A stretch of 9,384 nt of DNA from Candidatus Hydrogenedentota bacterium (GTDB lineage: Bacteria; Hydrogenedentota; Hydrogenedentia; Hydrogenedentales; SLHB01). Under the pieces are notes generated by a model. That model did not search any database. It was given only the letters and a program-made list of their open reading frames with translations, and was not told the origin of the DNA. The position numbers and the translations under genes were made by a program. The DNA lies in NCBI GenBank assembly GCA_003557825.1, contig PWNM01000196.1, positions 1-9,384 on the forward strand, given 5' to 3'. Of the stretch, positions 1 to 7,032 are shown piece after piece. Numbering within the stretch: position 1 is the first letter of the stretch; each line of letters opens with the position of its first letter.

Positions 1-15
1 CGCTACGTGTGCCGT

Positions 16-35
16 CATGAATGTACCATGCCGCC
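16..35. repeat. Copy A of a gapped 20-base element (partner at 6995-7019)
   Basis: All 20 bases here, beginning catgaatg and ending tgccgcc on the plus strand, recur in order at 6995-7019. The other copy has one extra g after catgaatg and four extra bases (caac) after tacca. Both copies lie in non-coding DNA upstream of, or pointing toward, a minus-strand gene, and both abut a promoter candidate. It could be a regulator site, a dispersed repeat or coincidence. Confidence 0.35.
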
Positions 36-48
36 TTTATCCCGTCAA
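20..48 (-). promoter_or_regulatory. Candidate sigma70-type promoter for a gene left of the window
   Basis: Read on the minus strand, TTGACG (positions 48-43, five of six matches to TTGACA) is followed by exactly 17 bases and then TACATT (25-20, four of six matches to TATAAT). It lies 37 bases past the stop of the ATP-grasp gene and points out of the window, so it would serve a gene not seen here. The -10 end overlaps a sequence that recurs upstream of the helicase gene. The boxes are read by eye and such matches also occur by chance. Confidence 0.35.
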
Positions 49-84
49 GCGGGGTCTTGCATTTGTCCAGAGTTTGCTGTTTGC

Positions 85-2721
85 CTATGAGTGGGAGCTG
101 TCCGAAGTGTCAAGATAGCATTGGGCGTGTTGTTTGAGTACATCAGCCCGAATCATGACCGTGTTCATGTGTTCGAGGTCAGCTGTATCGATAACCCGAA
201 CTATGCTGGCGTAGCGCCCCTCTTCGGGCAGAAGCTTCCCTAATTTGTTCGGGCCTTTCTCAAAGAAGTCCTTATTGAGATAGTTTTGCTCCTGGTTTGG
301 GAATAGAGCCAGATACAGCATGTCCATCTCCACCAGTTCGCTGAAAAAATGCGTACCGAAGGAAACATCGGGCACGAGGTCGTCCCGCATGGCGACTATC
401 TCACACAATACGGACACCATGTTAATCTCGGCGAATGTGACAGGTACGCCAAGTGATGGAGTCGTCGTGCCCCATCTACCAGGACCGAGCAGCATGGTGG
501 TGCATTCGGTATCGTTCTCCTGCTGTAGCCGGTTGAGTCTGCCAATCAAACGTGCGATTCCATGCCGTTCCGATACAGGAAGCTGGCCATATACTGAGGG
601 TACTACATAAATGATTCGGTCGATTGGGTCCAAACGGCTTTGACCGATAACCGGTCCGGCTGTCTCGAGCAAAATGGCATCCTGTGGGATTTCTACCGCA
701 GCCTCTGCGAGGATTGCGCCACCCTTCACCTGCAACGGGCGGCACTGGACCAAATTAATCTTGTACGATGCATCAGAGGTGAAGTTTGCCGTAAACTCGA
801 CATCGACGGGATTGTCATAGGCTTCATGAATGGTTGCGAGCATCTCGCGGGTATCATCCAAAAACGAGGTCTTTTTGAGAAGCGCGTCAAATGTAAGGAG
901 GCGGGGTACCTGCGTTCGGATACCCTGTGTTCGAGCGCGACGAGCCATTACTGGATCGCGGGATGCAAACAGATCGAGGGGGAGCCCATCCGCATTTGCC
1001 TCGATATCATCGAATCCCACCGTGTTCAATCGGTTCTTTTGCAGATCAAGGAGATCGACCTTGTGTTGTGCGTACTGAGGCGCATCGCCGGTATTTTCCT
1101 CCGGTCGCCGGTCTGGAGCATTCAGAGCAACCAACCGGGTGTAGTCGTCATCGGCGCGGTCGACCGCACGGGTACCCAATCCAAACACGAGCCGAATCAT
1201 ACCTGCTTTGGGATCAATATCTTCGTTCCACACATAAGGGTTAAAAGAAAACCCCACGCCGGCGATTTGAGGATAGTAATAAGGGCCGTGTTCGCCGCCG
1301 GAAACGCGTTGTACGAGTAAGGCCATTTGCTCGTCCCGATCGAGAAGCCCATGACGTGCTCGGTAACTTAACGCCGGTTTGCTCATGGTGCTGGCATAAA
1401 CGGTCTTAACGGCCCGCATGAAAGCGTCGACTCGCTCTTCTCGGGAACCCTGATTGGCACAGAATACGCTGTCATATTTGCCCGCGAAGGAATTGCCAAA
1501 ATTGTCCTCAAGCAAGCTGCTCGAACGTACAATGATGGGGGATTGCCCAAAATAATCGAGCATATCCATAAAGCGCTTTTCGATATGCTGTGGAAAGGTG
1601 CCTTGGAGTATGCGCAGTCGAGCCTCATCGGCTCCTTTTCCATAGTCCGTAGCCTGAAGCTGGCGTTTCCGAATTTCCCAGCAACCGTTGCGGACGAGAA
1701 AGGTATAGAACACGTCCGATGGGATATAGAACGAATCGTGGACTTCAAGAAGCTGCTCCCACCTGGAATCGGTCTTACGCAGGATGGCCCGAGCAAGCAA
1801 CATTCCGACGGATTTGCCACCGATGAGCCCCGTACCCAGCATGCGCTTCCCGATGGTAACCAAGTCCTCGAGGTCCATATACCGTTCGGCCAGTTCGAGT
1901 ACGCGCCTATCACGCGATATGGCCATGCGCAGCAGTCGATGAAACATGGCCTGCACCGCTTCCTCCGATGCTTCACCGCGTCGCATCAAGGTAAGTAATG
2001 CATCGGCTTCGACGAATGTGCGCGTCCAAACCCCCAGTTGATATCCTGCAAGACCCAAAGCCGAGCGCGGGCTGGACCACAACACCTCGGCAATGGTGCT
2101 GCTGTCAATAACCGGTTGAACATCATCTTCATCCCAAACGTGAAGCTTGAACATGGACGGAGAGGAACGACCCTGAACTTTGAGGGCCTGAATGAAGATT
2201 TCTCCTCGGTGGCGATATATGTCCAACATCAACTGCGTGGTCTCCGAGATCGGAGTCATGGCATAGGATGAATGGAAATCCTTGAGCAGCGCGAAGTAGG
2301 CGACCGTGTCCAGATCGTACAGATAGGGGCAGGTAAGCAAGAAAAAATTCCCCACCATCTGGTCGCAATACCAGTCTGCGGTGAGATCGGATAAACTGTC
2401 GAACACATGGGCTGCGCCCGGTCCTGCGCGTTCGGCAACGCTCCGGATGCCGTCGAGGAATGTCTCAAATCCCGCTTGGGGGTCCAATTGGACGACTTCT
2501 GTTTGGTCATCCGCTTCAAGCAAGGGGCGGTGACGGGCGAATCGAAAGTAGACCAGTTTTCGGCCTTGTCGTCTGGCATTGGCGGCGAAGGGCCCGACAA
2601 AACGGGCATAGTCTTCGATATTCTCGACTTGCCACACCACATTATCGCCGGGCAACAAATCGCACAGCACCCGATCCAAGGCGGGGACACCGGTGGTAAA
2701 GCTTTGTTGGACTATCGCCAT
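85..2721 (-). CDS. ATP-grasp (PEP/pyruvate-binding, PPDK_N-like) protein with degenerate KaiC/RecA-like N-terminus
   Basis: The 878-residue protein has three parts. Residues 8-215 look like a RecA/KaiC fold, opening FTTGVPALDRVL, but where a Walker A GxxGxGKT should follow there is PGDNVVWQVEN, so it probably does not bind ATP there. Residues 290-665 resemble the ATP-grasp domain of pyruvate phosphate dikinase/PEP synthase: GLIGGKSVG (298-306), IVRSSSLLED (397-406) with FAGKYDS (412-418), a likely metal ligand at E642 and the domain-closing LVQCRP (657-662). Residues 690-878 hold LLGPGRWG (744-751) and FGTHFFSEL (788-796), which I recall as typical of a dikinase-like family of unknown function. 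The swivelling phosphohistidine domain and the PEP-binding barrel are absent, so it is not a PEP synthase. The ATG is supported by GGAG eight bases upstream (2730-2733). It starts 63 bases after the cyclophilin gene and may be co-transcribed with it. The cytosolic substrate is unknown. Confidence 0.85.
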   Translation of the reverse strand: MAIVQQSFTTGVPALDRVLCDLLPGDNVVWQVENIEDYARFVGPFAANARRQGRKLVYFRFARHRPLLEADDQTEVVQLDPQAGFETFLDGIRSVAERAGPGAAHVFDSLSDLTADWYCDQMVGNFFLLTCPYLYDLDTVAYFALLKDFHSSYAMTPISETTQLMLDIYRHRGEIFIQALKVQGRSSPSMFKLHVWDEDDVQPVIDSSTIAEVLWSSPRSALGLAGYQLGVWTRTFVEADALLTLMRRGEASEEAVQAMFHRLLRMAISRDRRVLELAERYMDLEDLVTIGKRMLGTGLIGGKSVGMLLARAILRKTDSRWEQLLEVHDSFYIPSDVFYTFLVRNGCWEIRKRQLQATDYGKGADEARLRILQGTFPQHIEKRFMDMLDYFGQSPIIVRSSSLLEDNFGNSFAGKYDSVFCANQGSREERVDAFMRAVKTVYASTMSKPALSYRARHGLLDRDEQMALLVQRVSGGEHGPYYYPQIAGVGFSFNPYVWNEDIDPKAGMIRLVFGLGTRAVDRADDDYTRLVALNAPDRRPEENTGDAPQYAQHKVDLLDLQKNRLNTVGFDDIEANADGLPLDLFASRDPVMARRARTQGIRTQVPRLLTFDALLKKTSFLDDTREMLATIHEAYDNPVDVEFTANFTSDASYKINLVQCRPLQVKGGAILAEAAVEIPQDAILLETAGPVIGQSRLDPIDRIIYVVPSVYGQLPVSERHGIARLIGRLNRLQQENDTECTTMLLGPGRWGTTTPSLGVPVTFAEINMVSVLCEIVAMRDDLVPDVSFGTHFFSELVEMDMLYLALFPNQEQNYLNKDFFEKGPNKLGKLLPEEGRYASIVRVIDTADLEHMNTVMIRADVLKQHAQCYLDTSDSSHS

Positions 2722-2784
2722 ACCAACAACTCCGGCCCGTTACCCGGTCGGTTGGATGAAATCGATCGCGCAATACGACCTGGG

Positions 2785-3594
2785 CTAGTCGGAGGCATTT
2801 GCACCTTCATCGGCGGAGGTGACAAATACCGCCCGTTCGATGTAGTCCATGTTTGGGTATTCCTCTATGAGGTACTCGTTGCCTTGCTGTTGGATGCGAC
2901 CTTGATTGGGGCTTTGTCCGTATTCGGGGTTGATGCTATCGACTACATCCATTCCCTTTACGACACGTCCAACAGGCGCGAAACCCATTAGATCGAGATT
3001 GGTGTTGTCATTGAAGTTGATGAACACCTGACTTGTACGTGAATTGGGACCGGACGTCGCAAAGGTCAGCATCCCACGTTCGTTGGACTGCAACACCGGA
3101 TCATCGGGGATGGTCTTGGTCCGCCATTTCGCCGCTTCTTCGGGATCGGCCGGAATGCCCCATTGGACGACGAAATCCGGCACAACTCGGAAGAATCGGG
3201 CCTCGTCATACACGCCTTCGCTGATGAGCTCGTGCAATCGTTGCGCGCCAAGCGGGGCCCAGGCGCGATGGACCTCCACGACAAAGTTGCCGTTGGAGCA
3301 TTCAAAGCGCACATGAAACACTTCAGGGGTTTCACCGTCCTCGGTCAAAGGCGGTTCATCAAGTTCAACAAATGTGGCATCGGCCATAGCATCTACCTCC
3401 GGAATTGGGCCAAGATCAACTTCCTCTGCAAGTTCAGTCGGATCGGTTCCGGGAGCCCGATCAAGGCGCTCTTCTGCCATAATGGCGTCCCGGATATTGT
3501 CGCGTGTCATTCGGGCGGGCATGAAATGGTAGTAGAACGCGAGCCCGCCGGCCACCACCACGAGTGCGGCTATAATCCATGCGATCTTTTTCAC
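2785..3594 (-). CDS. Membrane-anchored cyclophilin-type peptidyl-prolyl cis-trans isomerase
   Basis: Cyclophilins interconvert cis and trans peptidyl-prolyl bonds and assist protein folding. The 269-residue product starts MKK, then one hydrophobic helix (about 4-22) with no lipobox and no clear signal-peptidase site, which suggests a signal anchor with the enzyme outside the cytoplasmic membrane. A Pro/Glu/Asp-rich linker covers about 26-90. The catalytic domain, about 92-260, contains FFRVVPDFVVQWG (134-146) with the catalytic Arg at R136 and the substrate-pocket Gln at Q144, then GMLTFATSGPNSRTSQVFIN (174-193) and GFAPVGRVVKGMDVVD (204-219). The usual FHR histidine is Phe and the Gly after the pocket Gln is Trp, both of which occur among bacterial cyclophilins. 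The start is GTG, fixed by AGGAG nine bases upstream. It lies 65 bases after pheA with no visible terminator. Confidence 0.9.
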   Translation of the reverse strand: MKKIAWIIAALVVVAGGLAFYYHFMPARMTRDNIRDAIMAEERLDRAPGTDPTELAEEVDLGPIPEVDAMADATFVELDEPPLTEDGETPEVFHVRFECSNGNFVVEVHRAWAPLGAQRLHELISEGVYDEARFFRVVPDFVVQWGIPADPEEAAKWRTKTIPDDPVLQSNERGMLTFATSGPNSRTSQVFINFNDNTNLDLMGFAPVGRVVKGMDVVDSINPEYGQSPNQGRIQQQGNEYLIEEYPNMDYIERAVFVTSADEGANASD

Positions 3595-3603
3595 GATATT
3601 TCT

Positions 3604-3608
3604 CTCCT
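3604..3608 (-). promoter_or_regulatory. Ribosome binding site of the cyclophilin gene
   Basis: AGGAG on the minus strand lies nine bases before the GTG at 3594-3592. It selects this GTG, and the predicted product then begins with Met-Lys-Lys directly before the hydrophobic anchor. Confidence 0.75.
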
Positions 3609-3659
3609 GCTGTTGTAATTTGTATGCGTTTCAATCCAAAGGCAACTACACCGTATCAT

Positions 3660-4730
3660 CTATTCTACCAGTTCGCCATGGGGATACGAACCCAGTACCT
3701 TAAGCTCCTTGCATTGCATCGCCACATCCTCGAGGGCATCTGTGATAGCGGGCTCATCCACATGCCCCAGAAGGTCTATAAAGAATACGTATTCCCATGC
3801 CTTGCGCTGTGACGGCCGGGATTCGATTCGTGTTAGGTTTAGATTGCGACTCGAAAACGGGGTCAACAATGTATATAACGCCCCTGGGCGGTCCTTAATC
3901 GCGCACAGAAGCGAGGTTTTGTCATGTCCTGTCGGTTTTGCGATTTGGTTACCGATGACGAAGAAGCGGGTGAAATTGTGGGCGGCGTCCTCGATGCCGG
4001 GTACAAGAATCGCAATGTTGTATATTTCCGAAGCCAATTCGCTGGCGATGGCCGCGGCGCCCTCTTCATCGGAGGCGATCCGGGCGGCCTCGGCGGTACT
4101 CGATGTTTCGATAAGCTTGGCATGGGGCAGGTTGGCCTTGAGCCAGTTTCGGCACTGCACGAACCCCTGGATTTTGGAATACACCTTCGTGATCGACTCG
4201 ATTGGCCCATTCGACAGCAAAAACTGTTTTATGTGCATCATGATCTCATTGACGATTTTGAGGTCGGAAACAACGAAACGGTCCAACGTATCACTTACGC
4301 CGCCGCCCATTGATGTTTCAACGGGCACAATGCCGTAGTCCACCCGTTTGCGCTCGACCTCAGTAAACACATCGTCGACAGTGGCCATTGGATGGTATTC
4401 GGCATGGGCTCCGAAAACCCGCATAGCGGCCAGATGAGTGAAGGTCGCCTTACCGCCAAAGAATGCGACATCCACCGGCTTTTCAAGGGCGCGGACAGCG
4501 CTGATGATTTCGCGGTAGATTGCCTTTATGGCCTCGGGGGGTAATGGCCCCGGATTCTGCTCGCGCAACCGGTCCAGGATCAGTTTTTCCCGCTCGGGTA
4601 CGTAAAAAGCCACATTATCCGATCGTTTGATCTCTGCAATGGCCATGGCGCACTGGGCGCGTTCGTTGAGCAAGCGCAGGATCTCAGCGTCGCATGTATC
4701 TATGCGCTCTCGTATTTCATCCAAGGTCAC
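3660..4730 (-). CDS. pheA: Bifunctional chorismate mutase/prephenate dehydratase (P-protein)
   Basis: This enzyme turns chorismate into prephenate and then phenylpyruvate, the branch to phenylalanine. The 356 residues follow the standard P-protein order. The AroQ chorismate mutase is at about 1-84, with R7, R24, K35, R47, E48 and E83 at the positions of the known active-site residues. Prephenate dehydratase covers about 86-262, and the regulatory ACT domain about 270-350 with GALY (283-286) and ESRP (303-306), the phenylalanine-binding motifs. The catalytic TRF motif is intact (254-256). Three other dehydratase motifs are altered: GGKATFTH (92-99) instead of GPxGTF, PVETSMGGGV (136-145) instead of PVENSxxGxV, and YSKIQGFVQCR (184-194) instead of the usual SHPQALAQCR form. 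The start is GTG, supported by GGAGGA eight bases upstream inside the helicase gene, whose stop is only 4 bases away, so translational coupling is likely. ESRP suggests feedback inhibition by phenylalanine. Confidence 0.93.
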   Translation of the reverse strand: MTLDEIRERIDTCDAEILRLLNERAQCAMAIAEIKRSDNVAFYVPEREKLILDRLREQNPGPLPPEAIKAIYREIISAVRALEKPVDVAFFGGKATFTHLAAMRVFGAHAEYHPMATVDDVFTEVERKRVDYGIVPVETSMGGGVSDTLDRFVVSDLKIVNEIMMHIKQFLLSNGPIESITKVYSKIQGFVQCRNWLKANLPHAKLIETSSTAEAARIASDEEGAAAIASELASEIYNIAILVPGIEDAAHNFTRFFVIGNQIAKPTGHDKTSLLCAIKDRPGALYTLLTPFSSRNLNLTRIESRPSQRKAWEYVFFIDLLGHVDEPAITDALEDVAMQCKELKVLGSYPHGELVE

Positions 4731-4734
4731 CGAT

Positions 4735-6888
4735 TTAGTCCTCCAACACTTCTATGGGCGCTACGCCGAGCATGAACTCCCGCACCCGACCCGTTTGAAA
4801 CCGGATGCGCACCTTGCGGCGTTTACCGCTTCCAGCTGAGTACATTACCACGCCGGCCCCAAACTTCGCATGGCGGACCCGGGTTCCCATCTTAACCCCG
4901 TCCCCATCTATATCCGATGCTGCCTTGGGTTTCGGCTTGGGCTGTGCTGTCGCCTTGGATGTAGATTTAGGCGGTTTATATAGCTCCACCCCCCCCGGAG
5001 CCATTTCATCGAGAAAGCGCGAAAAGCCGCGGTCGCTCGCCTCCCCATATATCAACCGAGAATGGGCGGCGGTAAGGGTGAGTTTCTTACGCGCCCGGGT
5101 CATGGCAACATAACAAAGGCGGCGTTCCTCTTCGATGGCGTCGTCTGAATCCATCGAGTTACCGTGGGGGAGAAGACCTTCTTCGAGGCCCACAAGATAG
5201 ACATGATCAAATTCAAGACCCTTGGCGCTATGAATGGTCATCAATGTAACGGCCGGCGTATTCGGATCCCATTCGTCTACATCGCTCAATAGTGACAGGT
5301 CCTGAAGGAAACTAAGCAAACCCTTGGGTTCGGTCTGGTCCGCCTGAATACACGAGGCTATGAATTCATCCACGACTTCGATGCGACTGCGGAAGTCTTT
5401 CTCATCCGATTGTCGGATGAATTCGCGGTAGCCGATCTGTTCGATGAGATGCTCGATAAGGGGCGCCACCTCCTTGTTTTTTCGAGCCATTAAGGCGAGA
5501 TCGTCCATGAGATGAACAAACTGGGCGACCGAGTTCCGCACTCGTGCGCTAAAGGTTTGGTCGTGTTCCAGTTCACGGGCCACGTCCATCAGGGGCATAT
5601 TCCGGAGGGCGGCGTATTCGTTCATTCGCGCGACGGTGACGGCGCCCAGTCCACGGGGTGGTACGTTGATGATTCGGCTGAAGGACACATCGTCGGCCGG
5701 ATTGACTACCAATCGAAGGTAGGCCAGCAGGTCTTTGATTTCCTTGCGCCCATAGAAACGTACGCCGCCAAGGACGGTATAGGGGATGCCCTTTTTGCGC
5801 AACGCTTCCTCCAGCAGGCGGGCCTGGCCGTTGGTGCGGTACAACACCGCCACTTCTCGCAGGTCAATGCCGGACTCATCGATCTGATCGGCCACCAATC
5901 GGGCTTCTGCTTCGCCATCGGATACGGCATGAAACAACACCGTTTCGCCTTCGGCTTGCTCTGTCCAAAGGGTCTTGCCCAGTCGTTGTTCATTGTGGGA
6001 TACCAAGGCATTGGCCGCATTGAGAATCGGCTTTGTGCTGCGGTAGTTTTGCTCGAGTCGGAATACCTGCGCATTGGGGAAATCGCGCTCGAAGTCGAGG
6101 ATGTTGCGAATGGTGGCTCCCCGCCACGAATAGATGCTCTGATCCTCATCGCCCACCGCAAACAGGTTGCCGTGACCTTCCGACAGCAACCGCGCGATGG
6201 TGTATTGCGCGTGATTCGTGTCCTGATACTCGTCGATGTGGACATATTGATACCGGTGTTGGTACCGCGTACGCACCGTTTCGTGATCGCTGAGCAATCG
6301 AGCAGTTAGGACAAGTAAATCGTCGAAATCAACGGCTCCTGCATGAAGCAGGGCGTCATGATACCGGTCCCACAGGACACGGCACAGTTCCTCGGCCTTG
6401 GATGCCAGGGACTCGTCTTTGTTGGGCTTCTCCAGGTTCTGCTTAAGGCGGCTGATCCACGTCAATGCTTCGCGCGGGGTGATGTGAGCAGGGCCGTTGG
6501 GCAGTTCCTTGACCAACTTTTTCATCAATGAAAGCTGGTCCGTGTCGTCAAATACGGTAAAGGTCGGTTTTCGACCGAGCTGTTCGATCTCCCGGCGCAA
6601 GAACCACAGGCCGAAGGAATGAAATGTCCCAAGCCATGCTCCAACACGGTCGCGGCCCAAACGGGCGGCTACGCGGTCTCGCATCTGGGCAGCGGCCTTA
6701 TTCGTGAAGGTCAAAGCCAGAATGTGGCGCGGATCAACGCCTCGCTCGCTGATGAGCCAGGCCAGCCGCTCGACAATGACCATTGTTTTGCCCGAACCGG
6801 CTCCTGCCAATACCAAGGACGGACCGTCAGCGTCGCGCACGGCCTTCTGTTGAGCTTCATTGAGTGATAAGCGTTGTTCTTTTGTCAT
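4735..6888 (-). CDS. pcrA: PcrA/UvrD-type superfamily 1A DNA helicase
   Basis: This 3'-to-5' helicase acts in nucleotide excision and mismatch repair, replication restart and removal of RNA polymerase or RecA from DNA. Starting at the ATG at 6888 the product has 717 residues, the usual family size. SF1A motifs appear in order: a Q-motif LNEAQ (10-14), Walker A AGAGSGKT (28-35), Ia TFTNKAA, II DEYQDTN (about 219-225), III GDEDQSIYSWRGA, IV QNYRS, V TIHSAKGLEF and VI VAMTRARKKL. A Lys/Pro-rich linker leads to a C-terminal Tudor-like domain (about 664-717, with VRHAKFGAGVV), which in PcrA binds RNA polymerase. A TTG 41 codons further upstream is in frame but adds residues unlike the family. The chosen ATG has no Shine-Dalgarno; a short ORF ends 13 bases before it. 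An eight-G run lies in the codons just before the linker (4989-4996). Confidence 0.95.
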   Translation of the reverse strand: MTKEQRLSLNEAQQKAVRDADGPSLVLAGAGSGKTMVIVERLAWLISERGVDPRHILALTFTNKAAAQMRDRVAARLGRDRVGAWLGTFHSFGLWFLRREIEQLGRKPTFTVFDDTDQLSLMKKLVKELPNGPAHITPREALTWISRLKQNLEKPNKDESLASKAEELCRVLWDRYHDALLHAGAVDFDDLLVLTARLLSDHETVRTRYQHRYQYVHIDEYQDTNHAQYTIARLLSEGHGNLFAVGDEDQSIYSWRGATIRNILDFERDFPNAQVFRLEQNYRSTKPILNAANALVSHNEQRLGKTLWTEQAEGETVLFHAVSDGEAEARLVADQIDESGIDLREVAVLYRTNGQARLLEEALRKKGIPYTVLGGVRFYGRKEIKDLLAYLRLVVNPADDVSFSRIINVPPRGLGAVTVARMNEYAALRNMPLMDVARELEHDQTFSARVRNSVAQFVHLMDDLALMARKNKEVAPLIEHLIEQIGYREFIRQSDEKDFRSRIEVVDEFIASCIQADQTEPKGLLSFLQDLSLLSDVDEWDPNTPAVTLMTIHSAKGLEFDHVYLVGLEEGLLPHGNSMDSDDAIEEERRLCYVAMTRARKKLTLTAAHSRLIYGEASDRGFSRFLDEMAPGGVELYKPPKSTSKATAQPKPKPKAASDIDGDGVKMGTRVRHAKFGAGVVMYSAGSGKRRKVRIRFQTGRVREFMLGVAPIEVLED
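4739..4744 (-). promoter_or_regulatory. Shine-Dalgarno of pheA inside the helicase gene end
   Basis: GGAGGA lies within the last codons of the helicase gene, eight bases before the pheA GTG. It supports GTG as the pheA start and suggests that ribosomes ending the helicase re-initiate on pheA. Confidence 0.8.
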
Positions 6889-6901
6889 GTAATCTGTAGG
6901 T

Positions 6902-7021
6902 TTATGTCCGAAAACCCGCCGTTTGGAGATTCCCAAGGGATCGGTGGCCCGGAGGAAAACGGCGCGTCTGTCTGGTAAGCACCCGAAATTGTAGCATGAA
7001 TGGTACCACAACTGCCGCCAT
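6902..7021 (-). CDS. Possible 39-codon leader ORF upstream of the helicase
   Basis: ATG at 7021-7019 is preceded by GGGAGAA at good spacing, and the frame ends with TAA at 6904-6902, 13 bases before the helicase ATG. The predicted peptide starts MAAVVVPFMLQF and is rich in Arg and Pro later; I recognise no family. Third codon positions show no G/C preference, unlike the membrane-gene remnant just upstream, so selection on the peptide is doubtful. It starts 11 bases after that remnant's stop, so it may be the disrupted start of an old downstream gene, a leader that couples translation into the helicase, or chance. If transcription begins at the -10 candidate at 6988-6996, its start codon would not be in the mRNA. 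Confidence 0.25.
   Translation of the reverse strand: MAAVVVPFMLQFRVLTRQTRRFPPGHRSLGNLQTAGFRT
6917..6964 (-). repeat. 8-bp inverted repeat in the helicase leader
   Basis: Positions 6917-6924 (cgccgttt) and 6957-6964 (aaacggcg) are perfect complements separated by 32 bases. The interior holds a smaller imperfect hairpin around CCCTTGGGA. On the minus strand the second arm is followed by GGTTTTC, a weak T-run, so an attenuator-like role in the helicase leader is possible. The long loop and short T-run make an efficient intrinsic terminator unlikely. Confidence 0.35.
6988..6996 (-). promoter_or_regulatory. Extended -10 promoter candidate for the helicase operon
   Basis: On the minus strand TGC-TACAAT matches the extended -10 form TGnTATAAT with one mismatch. 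Transcription would start near 6981, giving a leader of about 90 bases before the helicase ATG. There is no good -35 at 16-18 bases, as is often true of extended -10 promoters. Using it would exclude the TTG start at 7011 and the short ORF start at 7021. Confidence 0.4.
6995..7019. repeat. Copy B of the gapped 20-base element (partner at 16-35)
   Basis: The plus strand reads catgaatg, g, tacca, caac, tgccgcc; removing the single g and caac gives copy A exactly. It adjoins the extended -10 candidate. The first eight bases also form an inverted repeat with cattcatg at 7038-7045. Confidence 0.35.
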
Positions 7022-7032
7022 GGCTTCTCCCG

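Noticed and set aside
41..54. Hairpin cccg-tcaag-cggg as a terminator after the ATP-grasp gene
   Set aside because: The stem is only 4 bp and no T-run follows on the minus strand; the same bases fit better as part of a promoter.
640..1320. 226-codon plus-strand ORF
   Set aside because: Antisense to the ATP-grasp core of the 878-residue protein, with no recognisable protein features.
3595..3659. Terminator or promoter between pheA and the cyclophilin gene
   Set aside because: No stem with a T-run and no convincing -35/-10 pair was found; only the ribosome binding site is clear.
5512..6309. 265-codon plus-strand ORF
   Set aside because: It lies wholly antisense to the conserved helicase motifs, shows no recognisable family, and is the usual shadow of a G+C-rich gene.
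7001..7008. Palindrome tggtacca as an operator
   Set aside because: An 8-bp palindrome alone is common, and the similar sequence in the other element copy is not palindromic.
6889..7011. In-frame TTG start adding 41 residues to the helicase
   Set aside because: The added residues are unlike the family, the extension would span the extended -10 candidate, and the ATG at 6888 gives a normal family N-terminus.
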